From NCBI RefSeq assembly GCF_001647715.1, contig NZ_CP015600.1, forward strand, positions 4,526,001 through 4,590,000: a stretch of DNA of 64,000 nt, in the 5' to 3' direction. Shown one piece after another: positions 35,707-45,156 of the stretch. This DNA is from Pseudomonas antarctica. Lineage in GTDB: Bacteria; Pseudomonadota; Gammaproteobacteria; Pseudomonadales; Pseudomonadaceae. Position numbers and translations under genes: made by a program. The notes beneath the pieces are model-generated. The model ran no database searches. It was given only the letters and a program-made list of their open reading frames with translations, and was not told where the DNA came from. How positions within the stretch are numbered: position 1 is the stretch's first letter; each line of letters starts with the position of its first letter.

Positions 35707-36966
35707 TTATAAATGTGTGGTAGCGCCAGCGGCTGCGTAATTCTGGTAACTGTTCATCGTTTTGGCGATCTGCGAAATCTTGCTGGCGTAAGCCGGATCG
35801 GTTGCATAACCGGCTTTCTGCAACTCGCGTACAAACTGCTCCGGGTTGTCGGCTGATTTCACAACTTCTTTATAGCGATCATTGCTTTGCAGCAGTGTCA
35901 CCAGGTCATGGAAGCTGTCTTGGTAAGAGTTGTAGGAACGGAAATGCGCCGTCTCCTTGACCATCGCCCCATCGCGAAACTCACTGGTGATTGCGCGGGC
36001 CTGGGCACCCTGCCAACTCTGACCGGCTTTGATACCGAACAGGTTGTGGCTGCTGCTGCCGTCTTCGGCGCGCATCACCGACTTACCCCAACCGGTTTCC
36101 AGCGCGGCCTGGGCCACCAGGTACTTCGGATCGATACCGATACGCGCGGCGGCCGCCTTGGCCATCGGCAGCATGGTGGCGACGAATTCATCCTGCGAGC
36201 TGAAGGCCTTCTTCGCCGGTGCCAAGGGTGGCTGGGCAACGGCGCGACCATAAACCTGCATGCGCCCGCTCGGTACGGCAAAGCTGCGCGCCGCGCTGTT
36301 GATCACCGTGTCGGCGGCGACACTGTTACGCAGTGGCGCGCTTGCCGGGGTGGTGGCAGCGGTAGCGTTTGGCACGATGCCAATGAGCAGGCGATCAGTC
36401 AGCTTGCTCGGCAAGGAGATACGGCGCTGGTTCATCAGCGCCACGTCGTTGGCATGAGTGTTGGTGCCTTCAGGGACCGCCACACGGAACGCCCACAGAG
36501 GCCGCTGCCCATTGGAGCGACCCAGCGGCCCATTCGCCTTGGTACCCGCCGCGATTTCCGTCGGCACATCCGCTTTCTTCACCGGCTCGGCAGCCGCCGG
36601 GCCTTGCAAGGTAGCGGCCTGGGCGTCCACTGGCTTGTTCTTCTGCATCTGGCGCATCAGCACGTCGGCCAGGCCGATACCGCCGCCTTCGCGGGACATC
36701 GAGACTGCCAGTTGCTGGTCGTACATTTCCTGATATTGCTTGGCCGCCGGGGTGTTCAGCGGGTTGTCCTTGCCGAGGGCCTCGGTGGCCGAGCGCATGG
36801 ACTTGAGCATTTCGCTCAAGAACAGCGACTCGAACTCCTGCGCCACTTTGCGCATGTTGCCGTCGCTGTTCTTGTCGGCACCGACCTTGAGCTGATTAAG
36901 CCGGTTCAAGTCGGAGTAAGACCCCGAGTCTGCCGTGCTGCTGATCCCGCTCTTGCGCATGTCCAT
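35707..36966 (-). CDS. flgJ: Rod cap and peptidoglycan hydrolase FlgJ
   Basis: FlgJ caps the growing rod and cuts peptidoglycan. The 419-aa product has the N-terminal rod-binding domain (FESLFLSEMLKSMRSATEAL...QEMYDQQLAVSMSREGGGIGLADVL), a long linker (about 110-250) and a C-terminal glucosaminidase domain (AKAAAARIGIDPKYLVAQAALETGWGKSV...HNLFGIKAG). The Glu in ALETGWG is the expected catalytic residue. It lies 10 bp after flgI. Confidence 0.96.
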   Translation of the reverse strand: MDMRKSGISSTADSGSYSDLNRLNQLKVGADKNSDGNMRKVAQEFESLFLSEMLKSMRSATEALGKDNPLNTPAAKQYQEMYDQQLAVSMSREGGGIGLADVLMRQMQKNKPVDAQAATLQGPAAAEPVKKADVPTEIAAGTKANGPLGRSNGQRPLWAFRVAVPEGTNTHANDVALMNQRRISLPSKLTDRLLIGIVPNATAATTPASAPLRNSVAADTVINSAARSFAVPSGRMQVYGRAVAQPPLAPAKKAFSSQDEFVATMLPMAKAAAARIGIDPKYLVAQAALETGWGKSVMRAEDGSSSHNLFGIKAGQSWQGAQARAITSEFRDGAMVKETAHFRSYNSYQDSFHDLVTLLQSNDRYKEVVKSADNPEQFVRELQKAGYATDPAYASKISQIAKTMNSYQNYAAAGATTHL

Positions 36967-36976
36967 GGCGATGGCC

Positions 36977-38092
36977 TCAGATCACAATCAGGTCGGCTTG
37001 TAAGGCGCCGGCCTGTTTCAAAGCTTCGAGGATCGCCATCAAGTCGCCTGGGGCCGCGCCCACCTGGTTCACCGCACGGACAATCTCGTCCAGGGTAGTG
37101 CCGGGGCCGAACTTGAACATCGGCTTGGCTTCTTGCTGAGCATTAACCCGCGAGCGAGGTACCACCGCCGTCTGGCCATTGGACAACGGCCCAGGCTGGC
37201 TGACGATAGGGTCTTCGGTGATGGTGACAGTCAGGCTGCCATGGGTCACCGCTGCCGGCGACACTTTGACGTTCTGGCCGATCACGATGGTGCCGGTACG
37301 CGAATTGATGATGACCTTGGCCACCGCCTGGCCCGGGTCGACCTCAAGGTTTTCCAGGATCGACAGGTAATCGACACGCTGGCTTGGGTCCAACGGTGCC
37401 GTCACACGGATCGAGCCGCCATCAATGGCCTGAGCCACGCCAGGGCCGAGCATGTCGTTGATCTTGTCGACCACGCGCTTGGCGGTGGTGAAGTCAGAAC
37501 GGTTGAGGTTCAACGTCAGGCTGTTGCCCTGGTTGAAACCGCTGGGCACGGTGCGTTCCACCATGGCGCCACCCGGAATCCGTCCGGCAGACGGCACGTT
37601 CACGGTAATTTTCGAGCCATCACGGCCTTCGGCATCAAAACCACCCACGACCAGGTTGCCCTGGGCGATGGCATAGACGTTACCGTCGATACCCTTGAGC
37701 GGCGTCATCAACAGCGTGCCGCCGCGCAGGCTTTTCGAGTTACCGATGGACGATACGGTGATGTCCACCACCTGGCCCGGCTTGGCGAACGCCGGCAAGT
37801 CAGCACTGATGGACACGGCCGCGACGTTTTTCAGCTGCACGTTGCCCGAACCCGCCGGCACCTTGATGCCGAACTGCGAGAGCATGTTGTTGAAGGTCTG
37901 CAGGGTGAACGGGGTTTGGGTGGTCTGGTCACCCGTGCCATTGAGCCCTACCACCAGGCCGTAACCGATCAACTGGTTGGAACGCACGCCGGAAATGCTG
38001 GCGATGTCTTTGAGGCGTTCGGCCTGGGCGACAGCGCTTAAGGAAAGCAGGAGTGCCGCCGCCATCAGCTGTTTGAATTTCAAAGTGGTCAC
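36977..38092 (-). CDS. flgI: Flagellar P-ring protein FlgI
   Basis: FlgI forms the periplasmic P ring. The 371-aa precursor has a Sec signal (about residues 1-24, ending AVAQA) and then [33 protein letters not shown], the family hallmark. The start codon appears to be GTG, directly after the flgH TAG, with no strong ribosome site; a TTG three codons in is an alternative. Coupled translation with flgH is likely. Confidence 0.95.
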   Translation of the reverse strand: MTTLKFKQLMAAALLLSLSAVAQAERLKDIASISGVRSNQLIGYGLVVGLNGTGDQTTQTPFTLQTFNNMLSQFGIKVPAGSGNVQLKNVAAVSISADLPAFAKPGQVVDITVSSIGNSKSLRGGTLLMTPLKGIDGNVYAIAQGNLVVGGFDAEGRDGSKITVNVPSAGRIPGGAMVERTVPSGFNQGNSLTLNLNRSDFTTAKRVVDKINDMLGPGVAQAIDGGSIRVTAPLDPSQRVDYLSILENLEVDPGQAVAKVIINSRTGTIVIGQNVKVSPAAVTHGSLTVTITEDPIVSQPGPLSNGQTAVVPRSRVNAQQEAKPMFKFGPGTTLDEIVRAVNQVGAAPGDLMAILEALKQAGALQADLIVI

Positions 38093-38788
38093 CTAGAAAG
38101 GGAACAGCGGGCTAAGGAAGAAACGGTCGAACCAGCCCGGCTGACTGGCATCAGCAAACGAACCCGTACCCGAGTAGGTGATGCGTGCATCGGCAATCCG
38201 CGTCGACGGCACAGTGTTGTCAGTGGCAATGTCATCGGCCCGCACCATCCCGGCAATACGCACCAACTCATCACCGGTATTGAGGGTCATCCACTTTTCG
38301 CCACGGATGGCGATGATGCCGTTGGGCAACACATCCGCGACGGTCACGGTGATCGAACCGGTGAGGCTGTTACCCTGCCCCGCCGCGCTCTTGCCATTGG
38401 TGGCGCGGTCGCCGCTGTAGCCGGCATTCAAGCTCAGATCACCACTGCCCAACGGGTTATTGGTATTGGGGACGCCACCAAACAACGAGGTCAAGCCAAT
38501 GCTCGTCTTGCTGGTCTTGCCCACCTGCGAGTTGGCGTTTTTGCTGGCTTGGGTCTTCTCGTTCAAGGTGATGGTGATGATGTCACCGACCCGGAACGCC
38601 TTGCGGTCGCTGTACAGGTTCTGTTCGAAACCGGCCTGGTAGATCGAGCCATTGTTGGCCGCCGCAGGCAAGGGCGTGCGCGGCAGCACCGGCGCGTAGT
38701 ACGGGTCATTGGGTTTTGGCGTCGGGGCGACACAGCCCGCGAGCACGGCGATCCCACTCAATGCCAGAACAGAAACATAGCGATTCAT
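38093..38788 (-). CDS. flgH: Flagellar L-ring lipoprotein FlgH
   Basis: FlgH forms the outer-membrane L ring. The 231-aa precursor has a lipoprotein signal with lipobox LAGC (about residues 17-20), and the conserved core ([66 protein letters not shown]). The start MNRYVS at 38788 is preceded by GAGGTAAGGG; the longer frame to 38833 is unlikely. It lies 53 bp after flgG. Confidence 0.96.
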   Translation of the reverse strand: MNRYVSVLALSGIAVLAGCVAPTPKPNDPYYAPVLPRTPLPAAANNGSIYQAGFEQNLYSDRKAFRVGDIITITLNEKTQASKNANSQVGKTSKTSIGLTSLFGGVPNTNNPLGSGDLSLNAGYSGDRATNGKSAAGQGNSLTGSITVTVADVLPNGIIAIRGEKWMTLNTGDELVRIAGMVRADDIATDNTVPSTRIADARITYSGTGSFADASQPGWFDRFFLSPLFPF

Positions 38789-38841
38789 GACCCTTACCTC
38801 ACGGTGTTGCAGGCGCCGTCGAAGGCGCCCCATAGACTTGA

Positions 38842-39627
38842 TTACAGATTCTGCGTTACGAACGAAAGCATCTGGTCGGCGGTGGAAATCACCTTGGAGT
38901 TCATCTCATAGGCGCGCTGGGTGGTGATCATGTTGACCATCTCCTCAACCGTGCTGACGTTGGACGTTTCCAGGGTGCTTTGCAGGGTGGTGCCGAAACC
39001 GTTCAGGCCAGGGGTGCCGATTTGCGGCGCGCCACTGGAAGCGGTCTCCAGGAACAGGTTGTTACCAATGGCTTGCAGGCCGGCCGGGTTGATGAAGTCG
39101 GCGGTTTGCAGGTTGCCGATCACTTGCGAAGCCGGGTTGCCGGCAACGGTGATGGACACGGTGCCGTCGTTACCAACGGTGAAGGTCTGGGCGTTGGCGG
39201 GTACGACGATCGCCGGTTCCAAGGCAAAGCCGTTGGAGGTAACGACCTGGCCATTGGCGTCCAGGTGGAACGTGCCGTCACGGGTGTAGGTGGTGGTGCC
39301 GTCCGGTTGCAGGATCTGGAAGAAACCTTTGCCGTTGATGGCCATGTCCAGCGGCTGCCCGGTTTGCTGCAGGTTACCCGCGGTGAAGTTCTTCTGGGTG
39401 CCGACGATTTGCACACCGGTACCCAGTTGCAGGCCCGACGGCAGTTCGCTGTCCTGGGTCGACTGGGCACCTGGCTGGCGCTTGATCTGATAGAGCAAGT
39501 CCTGGAACTCGGCGCGGTCACGTTTGAAGCCCGTGGTCGACACGTTCGCCAAGTTGTTGGAAATGGTGGTCAGGTTAGTGTCCTGGGCGGACAAACCTGT
39601 TTTGGCAACCCATAGAGCCGGAAGCAT
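38842..39627 (-). CDS. flgG: Flagellar distal rod protein FlgG
   Basis: FlgG forms the distal rod. The 261-aa product shows the axial-protein start [47 protein letters not shown] and end [35 protein letters not shown]. It lies 69 bp after flgF. Confidence 0.98.
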   Translation of the reverse strand: MLPALWVAKTGLSAQDTNLTTISNNLANVSTTGFKRDRAEFQDLLYQIKRQPGAQSTQDSELPSGLQLGTGVQIVGTQKNFTAGNLQQTGQPLDMAINGKGFFQILQPDGTTTYTRDGTFHLDANGQVVTSNGFALEPAIVVPANAQTFTVGNDGTVSITVAGNPASQVIGNLQTADFINPAGLQAIGNNLFLETASSGAPQIGTPGLNGFGTTLQSTLETSNVSTVEEMVNMITTQRAYEMNSKVISTADQMLSFVTQNL

Positions 39628-39696
39628 GCTGTTCTCCTTCGTGCGCCTGTTTGTTGGCGCTGCGCTGCAAAATTAGTGTTCAGTCAGGGACGGCTA

Positions 39697-40437
39697 TCAG
39701 CTCATCGCCAATACGCGGGTCATGGCCTGGTCGTCTTCTTTAGCGCTGTTCATCATTTTGATGTGCAGCTCGAACTGCTTGGAAAGCGACAGCACTGCGG
39801 TCATTTCTTCAACGGCATTGACGTTGCTCGCCTGCAGGAAGCCCGAGGTCAACTTCACGTTCGCGTCGGCCTGGGCGGGTTGGCCATCCTTGGTGTGGAT
39901 GGTGCCGTCCAGACCTTTGGTCATGTTCTTGAGGTCCGGCTGGACCAGCTTGATGCGGTCCACTTCAGCCATCACCCGTGGGCCTTCGCCCATCGCGCGG
40001 ATGCTGATGGTGCCGTCGGCACCCACTTCGATTTTCTGCTGGGGCGGCACGGCAATCGGGCCACCGTTGCCCATGATCGGCATGCCGTTGCCGGCACGCA
40101 GCACGCCCAACGCGTCGACGTTCATGCTGGCGCTGCGCACGTAGGCTTCGCTGCCATCCGGCGTTTGCACGGCCATCCAGCCATTGCCGTTGACCGCCAC
40201 ATCAAGGTCACGACCGGTTTCGATCATGGCGCCCGGGGAGAAATCGGTGGCTGGTCGTTCGGTCATGGCAAACGCCCGCGCCGGAAAGCTGTCACCAAAC
40301 ACCGGCATCGAACGCGCCTGCTCCAGGTCACGCTGGAAACCGTTGGTGGAAATGTTCGCCAGATTGTTGGCATGGGCCTTCTGCGCCAGTGCATTCTGGC
40401 TGGCGCCGGTCATTGCCACATAAAGGTACTTGTCCAC
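39697..40437 (-). CDS. flgF: Flagellar proximal rod protein FlgF
   Basis: FlgF is a proximal rod protein. The 246-aa product starts MDKYLYVAMTGASQNALAQKAHANNLANISTNGFQRDLEQAR and has the C-terminal pattern NVNAVEEMTAVLSLSKQFELHIKMMNSAKEDDQAMTRVLAMS. It is the first gene of flgFGHIJKL, behind a sigma-54 promoter. Confidence 0.97.
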   Translation of the reverse strand: MDKYLYVAMTGASQNALAQKAHANNLANISTNGFQRDLEQARSMPVFGDSFPARAFAMTERPATDFSPGAMIETGRDLDVAVNGNGWMAVQTPDGSEAYVRSASMNVDALGVLRAGNGMPIMGNGGPIAVPPQQKIEVGADGTISIRAMGEGPRVMAEVDRIKLVQPDLKNMTKGLDGTIHTKDGQPAQADANVKLTSGFLQASNVNAVEEMTAVLSLSKQFELHIKMMNSAKEDDQAMTRVLAMS

Positions 40438-40494
40438 GCTCTATCCTCTCTCTGACGGACGCTTGCCGCCCACCGCTGTACTGATAAGGCTTAA

Positions 40495-40509
40495 GCAATT
40501 TGCGAACCA
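40495..40509 (-). promoter_or_regulatory. Sigma-54 promoter of flgF
   Basis: On the minus strand: TGGTTCGCAAATTGC, with GG at 40507-40508 and GC at 40495-40496. The -12 element is 58 nt before the flgF ATG. It agrees with RpoN and FleR control of flgFGHIJKL in P. aeruginosa. Confidence 0.82.
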
Positions 40510-40648
40510 ACTTTTTAAAAGAGGGAAAAGTCCAGACAGCGCGGGGGTTTGCGGGGAGGTGTGAGGATTTCAAGGCTGGGAGAGAGTCGAAAAAACGGCG
40601 GACTACTGCCGCCTGCGGCAAGCACAGGTCTTGAAGATGACAAATAAC

Positions 40649-40742
40649 AAATGTGGGAGCTGGCTTGCCTGCGATGGCGTAGGGTAAGTTGGCTTATGTG
40701 TCACTGATACACCGCCATCGCACGCAAGCCAGCTCCCACAGT
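40649..40742. repeat. REPIN between flgF and phhR
   Basis: Inverted REP units GTGGGAGCTGGCTTGCCTGCGATGGCG and its near complement, GCCATCGCACGCAAGCCAGCTCCCAC, with one mismatch in the right arm. It separates the end of phhR from the flgF promoter region and marks the right edge of the flagellar superlocus. Confidence 0.9.
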
Positions 40743-40767
40743 TTTAAACCGTGTTTAGCCTGGTGCC

Positions 40768-42330
40768 TTATTTATCGCTCTTAAGAATTTCGTAATCGCG
40801 CAACTTATTGGCGATGGTGGTGTGCGACACGCCCAGGCGCTTGCCTAATTGACGACTGCTCGGGTGCTCGGCATACAAGGCTTCCAGAACCGCCTTTTCG
40901 AAACGCCCGACGATGTTTTCCAACCCGCCCTCCAACGAAAAATCGCCAAGCGGCTGACGCACCCTGTAATCCGGCAAGCGAATATGCTCCGCCTTGACGG
41001 TGCCGCCCTCGCATAACGACACTGCCTGAAACAGCACGTTTTCCAACTGCCGCACATTACCCGGCCAATGGTAATGACTGAGCCGATCCATTGCCGCCGG
41101 TGCCAACCTGGGCAGTGGGCAGCCAATCTGCCGACTGGCTTGATCAAGAAAATGCTCAACCAAAGGCGCCAAACCATCCAGGCATTCACGCAAGGGCGGG
41201 ATGTGCAACGACAGCACATTAAGGCGGTGATACAGGTCTTGGCGAAACTCGCCCCGGGCGCACAGCTCGGACAAATCGACCTGGGTGGCGCAGATCACCC
41301 GCACATCCAGATACACCTCCTCATCACTGCCCACCCGGCGGAAGCAACCGTCCTGCAGAAAACGCAGCAACTTCACCTGCAACCGCGCGCTCATTTCTCC
41401 CACACCATCGAGAAACAACGTACCGCCCGCCGTCAGTTCCAGCAGCCCGAGCTTGCCTTCCGCGCGCGCGCCTTCAAAGGCACCCGGGCCATAACCAAAC
41501 AGCTCTGTCTCAGCCATCGACTCTGGCAGCCCGGCGCAGTTAAGCGCCATCAACGGCGATTGCCCGCGCGGGCTGGCCAGGTGACAGGCGCGCGCCAGTA
41601 ACTCTTTGCCGGTGCCGGTTTCGCCTTCTATTAATAGAGGCGCATCCAGGGGCGCCATGCGCCGTGCCTCACGAACCACCGCCGCCATGACCCTGGAGCT
41701 CTGGAAAATACTGTCGAAGCCGCGCAGTTCCTGCTTGCGCACATTGTAGATACGCTCACCGACGCGGTCGGCGCGGTGCAGGGTCAGCACTGCGCCGGCC
41801 ATGGCTTCGCTGTCATCGTGCTCGGAGGATTGCAGCGGCGCGATGTCCGCCAGGAATACGTCGCCCTTGACCTTGACCCGCAAGCCATTGATCCGCGACT
41901 TGCTCGCGCGCACCAGCTCCGGCAGATCGAAGTCCTCGGCATAACGCGACAACGGAATCCCCGGCACCTCGTCGACCCGCACCCCAAGCAACTGCGCCGC
42001 CGCACGGTTGGCGGCGACGATGGAGCCGCCCATGTCGATGGAGAGCACCGGAAACTCCAGCGCACCGAGCAACGCATTGAGCTCCATATGCCGACGCTCG
42101 CTGGGCATCAGCCCTACTCGCTTGACGCCAAACACCCCGGCAATCGCCTCGAATTTCGGGCGCAATGCCTGGAACTGCATGTTCACCAAATTGGGGCAAA
42201 ACAGGTAAATCGCGTTGCCATGCTCGCCGCCAACTTCGCCTTTGGCGACGTTGACGCCGTACTCCACCAACAGGTTGAGGATGTCCCGCAGGATGCCGAT
42301 GCGGTTCTGGCAGTGCACTTTGATACGCAT
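40768..42330 (-). CDS. phhR: Aromatic amino acid regulator PhhR (TyrR family)
   Basis: PhhR activates phenylalanine and tyrosine catabolism. The 520-aa product has an N-terminal ACT domain (about 1-75; MRIKVHCQNRIGILRDILNLL), a PAS domain (about 80-190), an AAA+ domain (Walker A GETGTGKE at 235-242) and a Fis-like C-terminal helix-turn-helix (LGKRLGVSHTTIANKLRDY). The sigma-54 contact loop is GAFEGA (283-288), not GAFTGA, and Walker B reads LFLDGVGEM, not DEIGEM. The start at 42330 gives the TyrR family N-terminus; the frame is open to 42429. Confidence 0.95.
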   Translation of the reverse strand: MRIKVHCQNRIGILRDILNLLVEYGVNVAKGEVGGEHGNAIYLFCPNLVNMQFQALRPKFEAIAGVFGVKRVGLMPSERRHMELNALLGALEFPVLSIDMGGSIVAANRAAAQLLGVRVDEVPGIPLSRYAEDFDLPELVRASKSRINGLRVKVKGDVFLADIAPLQSSEHDDSEAMAGAVLTLHRADRVGERIYNVRKQELRGFDSIFQSSRVMAAVVREARRMAPLDAPLLIEGETGTGKELLARACHLASPRGQSPLMALNCAGLPESMAETELFGYGPGAFEGARAEGKLGLLELTAGGTLFLDGVGEMSARLQVKLLRFLQDGCFRRVGSDEEVYLDVRVICATQVDLSELCARGEFRQDLYHRLNVLSLHIPPLRECLDGLAPLVEHFLDQASRQIGCPLPRLAPAAMDRLSHYHWPGNVRQLENVLFQAVSLCEGGTVKAEHIRLPDYRVRQPLGDFSLEGGLENIVGRFEKAVLEALYAEHPSSRQLGKRLGVSHTTIANKLRDYEILKSDK

Positions 42331-42450
42331 GAAAAGGCCCGAAAGGTGGGAAGGCGCCGCGTCTTTTTGCCGCTGGGCGCAGATAGTCGTCAAGATTATG
42401 TGACAGAGCGCGCGCTTTTCACAGCCCAAGACACAGAAGAACCGGGCGAT

Positions 42451-42468
42451 CGTAACGAATACTTTACG
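42451..42468. promoter_or_regulatory. PhhR/TyrR-type box before phhA
   Basis: CGTAAC-GAATAC-TTTACG is a near match to the known TGTAAA-N6-TTTACA box. It lies 120-137 nt before the phhA ATG and a similar distance from phhR, in the divergent intergenic region. A partial second copy (GGTAAC at 42475-42480) follows. No GG-N10-GC sigma-54 element was found here. Confidence 0.65.
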
Positions 42469-42587
42469 AAAATCGGTAACTTTTCCTACGCGACCAAGTC
42501 AGGGCTGGATGGAATCCGCCGCCTTCCGCGTTATCAATAGGCCATACGCCGAACATAACAAGAACGAATGCCTAGCAGGAGAGCCGT

Positions 42588-43379
42588 ATGAAGCAGACGC
42601 AATACGTGGCCCGCGAGCCCGATGCGCAAGGTTTTATCCACTACCCGCCCGAAGAACACGCGGTGTGGAACACCCTGATTACTCGTCAGCTGAAAGTCAT
42701 CGAAGGTCGCGCCTGCCAGGAATACCTGGACGGCATCGACAAGCTCGGCCTGCCCCTGGACCGCATTCCGCAACTGGGTGAAATCAACAAAGTGCTGGCC
42801 GAGACCACCGGCTGGCAAGTCGCCCGCGTGCCGGCGCTGATCCCCTTCCAGACCTTCTTCGAATTGCTCGCCAGCAAACAGTTTCCCGTGGCGACCTTTA
42901 TTCGTACCCGTGAAGAACTGGACTACCTGCAAGAGCCGGACATTTTCCACGAGATCTTCGGCCACTGCCCGCTGCTGACCAACCCCTGGTTTGCCGAATT
43001 CACCCACACCTACGGCAAGCTCGGCCTGGCAGCGACCAAGGAGCAACGGGTGTACCTGGCGCGCCTGTACTGGATGACCATCGAGTTTGGCCTGGTGGAT
43101 ACGCCACAAGGTCGGCGCATCTACGGTGGCGGCATTTTGTCGTCGCCCAAGGAGAGCGTGTATTGCCTGTCGGATGAGCCGGAGCATCAAGCCTTCGACC
43201 CGCTGGAAGCCATGCGCACGCCGTATCGTATCGACATCCTGCAACCGCTGTACTTCGTACTGCCCGAGCTCAAGCGCCTGTTCGAAGTGGCGCAGGAAGA
43301 CATCATGGGCATGGTCGAGCGCGGGATGCAGTTGGGTCTTCACGCGCCCAAATTCCCACCCAAACCCAAAGCGGCTTGA
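42588..43379 (+). CDS. phhA: Phenylalanine 4-monooxygenase
   Basis: PhhA hydroxylates phenylalanine to tyrosine with tetrahydropterin, Fe(II) and O2. The 263-aa product is a bacterial single-domain enzyme with iron ligands H121 and H126 (FHEIFGHCPLL) and E166 (YWMTIEFGLV), plus the pterin-binding VPALIPFQTFFELLA segment. AGGAGAG lies just before the ATG. It leads phhA-phhB-phhC, divergent from phhR. Confidence 0.98.
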   Translation: MKQTQYVAREPDAQGFIHYPPEEHAVWNTLITRQLKVIEGRACQEYLDGIDKLGLPLDRIPQLGEINKVLAETTGWQVARVPALIPFQTFFELLASKQFPVATFIRTREELDYLQEPDIFHEIFGHCPLLTNPWFAEFTHTYGKLGLAATKEQRVYLARLYWMTIEFGLVDTPQGRRIYGGGILSSPKESVYCLSDEPEHQAFDPLEAMRTPYRIDILQPLYFVLPELKRLFEVAQEDIMGMVERGMQLGLHAPKFPPKPKAA

Positions 43380-43483
43380 GCCTTACGTTTTGACGCCAGG
43401 TGAGTCTGTTCCCTGGCCCCGCGTTGCTTTAGGGTGACGCTACTGACGACCGTTTTTCAAACACTCGAATTCAGGACACACAC

Positions 43484-43840
43484 ATGACCACCTTGAACCA
43501 AGCCCACTGCGAAGCCTGCCGCGCCGACGCCCCGCAAGTCAGCGACGAAGAGCTGCCGGTACTGATCAAGCAGATTCCCGACTGGAACATCGAAGTCCGC
43601 GACGGCGTGATGCAGCTGGAAAAAGTTTTCCTGTTCAAGAATTTCAAATTCGCCCTGGCCTTTACCAACGCCATGGGTGAAATCTCCGAAGCCGAAGGCC
43701 ACCACCCAGGCTTGCTCACCGAGTGGGGCAAAGTCACCGTGACCTGGTGGAGCCACTCGATCAAGGGCCTGCACCGCAACGACTTCATCATGGCCGCGCG
43801 CACCGACGAAGTGGCCAAGGACGCCGAGGGCCGCAAGTAA
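43484..43840 (+). CDS. phhB: Pterin-4a-carbinolamine dehydratase
   Basis: PhhB regenerates the pterin cofactor used by PhhA. The 118-aa product has the family motif [33 protein letters not shown] with the active-site His pair at HHP. It lies 104 bp after phhA and overlaps the phhC ATG by one base (TAATG). Confidence 0.97.
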   Translation: MTTLNQAHCEACRADAPQVSDEELPVLIKQIPDWNIEVRDGVMQLEKVFLFKNFKFALAFTNAMGEISEAEGHHPGLLTEWGKVTVTWWSHSIKGLHRNDFIMAARTDEVAKDAEGRK

Positions 43841-45033
43841 TGCATTTCGATGCCATTGGCCGCGTGCCCGGCGACCCGATCCTCGGGCTGATGGACCTGT
43901 ATGCCCAGGACAGCAACCCGAACAAGTTCGACCTGGGCGTGGGTGTCTACAAGGACGACCAGGGCCTGACCCCGATTCCGCACTCGGTGAAACTCGCCGA
44001 ACAGCGCCTGGTGGACACTCAAACCACCAAAACCTACATCGGCGGGCACGGCGACGCAGCTTTCGGCACGTTGATCAGCGAACTGGTGCTCGGCGCCGAT
44101 TCAGCGTTGATCCGCGAACGCCGTGCCGGCGCGACCCAGACCCCAGGCGGCACCGGCGCCCTGCGCCTGAGTGCCGACTTTATCGCCCACAGCCTGCCCG
44201 GCCGTGGTGTATGGCTGAGCAACCCGACCTGGCCGATCCACGAAACCATCTTCGCCAAGGCCGGCCTCAAGGTCAGCCATTACCCGTACGTGGACGCTGA
44301 CAATCGCCTGGACGTGGCGGCGATGCTGGCGACACTCTCCACGGTACCGAAGGGCGACGTGGTGTTGCTGCATGCGTGCTGCCACAACCCGACCGGTTTC
44401 GACCTGTCCCGGGATGACTGGCGCCAAGTGCTGCAAATCGTACGCGAGCGCCAACTGCTGCCATTGATTGACTTTGCCTACCAGGGCTTCGGCGACGGTC
44501 TGGAGCAGGACGCTTGGGCGGTACGGCTGCTGGCAGCCGAGCTGCCGGAAGTGCTGATCACCAGTTCCTGCTCGAAGAACTTCGGCCTGTATCGCGACCG
44601 TGTCGGTGCGTTGATCGTGTGTGCGGCGGATGCCGAAAAGCTCACGGATGTGCGCAGCCAATTGGCCAATATCGCGCGTAATTTGTGGTCCACACCGCCG
44701 GATCATGGCGCCGCAGTGGTCGCGACCATCCTCGGTGATGCCGCGCTTAAGCAGGTGTGGAGCGACGAAGTCGAAGCCATGCGTTCGCGGATCGCACAGT
44801 TGCGCTCCGGGTTGGTGGAGGCGCTGGCGCCACACGGGCTGTCCGAACGGTTTGCGCATATTGGTGCACAGCGCGGGATGTTTTCCTACACCGGCTTGAG
44901 TGTCGAGCAGGTGAAGCAACTGCGGGAGAAGCACAGCGTGTACATGGTCAGTTCGGGACGGGCTAACGTCGCAGGTATTGATGCGACACGCTTGAGCCTG
45001 CTCGCCCAAGCCATCGCCGACGTTTCCAGCTGA
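43840..45033 (+). CDS. phhC: Aromatic amino acid aminotransferase
   Basis: PhhC removes the amino group from tyrosine and phenylalanine. The 397-aa product is an aspartate/aromatic aminotransferase of fold type I; the PLP-binding Lys is K246 in SSCSKNFGLYRDRVG, and VLLHACCHNPTGFD contains the conserved Asn. The ATG shares a base with the phhB stop; the frame open to 43723 is shadow. A REPIN follows. Confidence 0.93.
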   Translation: MHFDAIGRVPGDPILGLMDLYAQDSNPNKFDLGVGVYKDDQGLTPIPHSVKLAEQRLVDTQTTKTYIGGHGDAAFGTLISELVLGADSALIRERRAGATQTPGGTGALRLSADFIAHSLPGRGVWLSNPTWPIHETIFAKAGLKVSHYPYVDADNRLDVAAMLATLSTVPKGDVVLLHACCHNPTGFDLSRDDWRQVLQIVRERQLLPLIDFAYQGFGDGLEQDAWAVRLLAAELPEVLITSSCSKNFGLYRDRVGALIVCAADAEKLTDVRSQLANIARNLWSTPPDHGAAVVATILGDAALKQVWSDEVEAMRSRIAQLRSGLVEALAPHGLSERFAHIGAQRGMFSYTGLSVEQVKQLREKHSVYMVSSGRANVAGIDATRLSLLAQAIADVSS

Positions 45034-45050
45034 AGCAGCCGGAAGTAAAG

Positions 45051-45144
45051 GCAGGAGCGGGCTTGCTCGCGAATGCGGTAGATCAGTCGTCAGATGCATC
45101 GACTGACACACTGCATTCGCGAGCAAGCCCGCTCCCACATTTGG
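45051..45144. repeat. REPIN between phhC and the phosphoesterase gene
   Basis: Inverted units GGAGCGGGCTTGCTCGCGAATGC and GCATTCGCGAGCAAGCCCGCTCC flank about 40 bases. It belongs to the GAGCGGGCTTGCTCGCGA-type REP, slightly different from the GAGCTGGCTTGCCTGCGA type at 11987 and 40649. It sits between convergent genes. Confidence 0.92.
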
Positions 45145-45156
45145 ATCGGCCCGGCT

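Noticed and set aside
36977..38092. FlgI start as an error because of the GTG codon
   Set aside because: The signal peptide and mature start are intact and GTG directly follows the flgH stop, so a coupled GTG start is acceptable.
40461..40474. Second GG-N10-GC match near the flgF promoter
   Set aside because: Its -12 is AAGC, not TTGC; the site at 40495 is much better.
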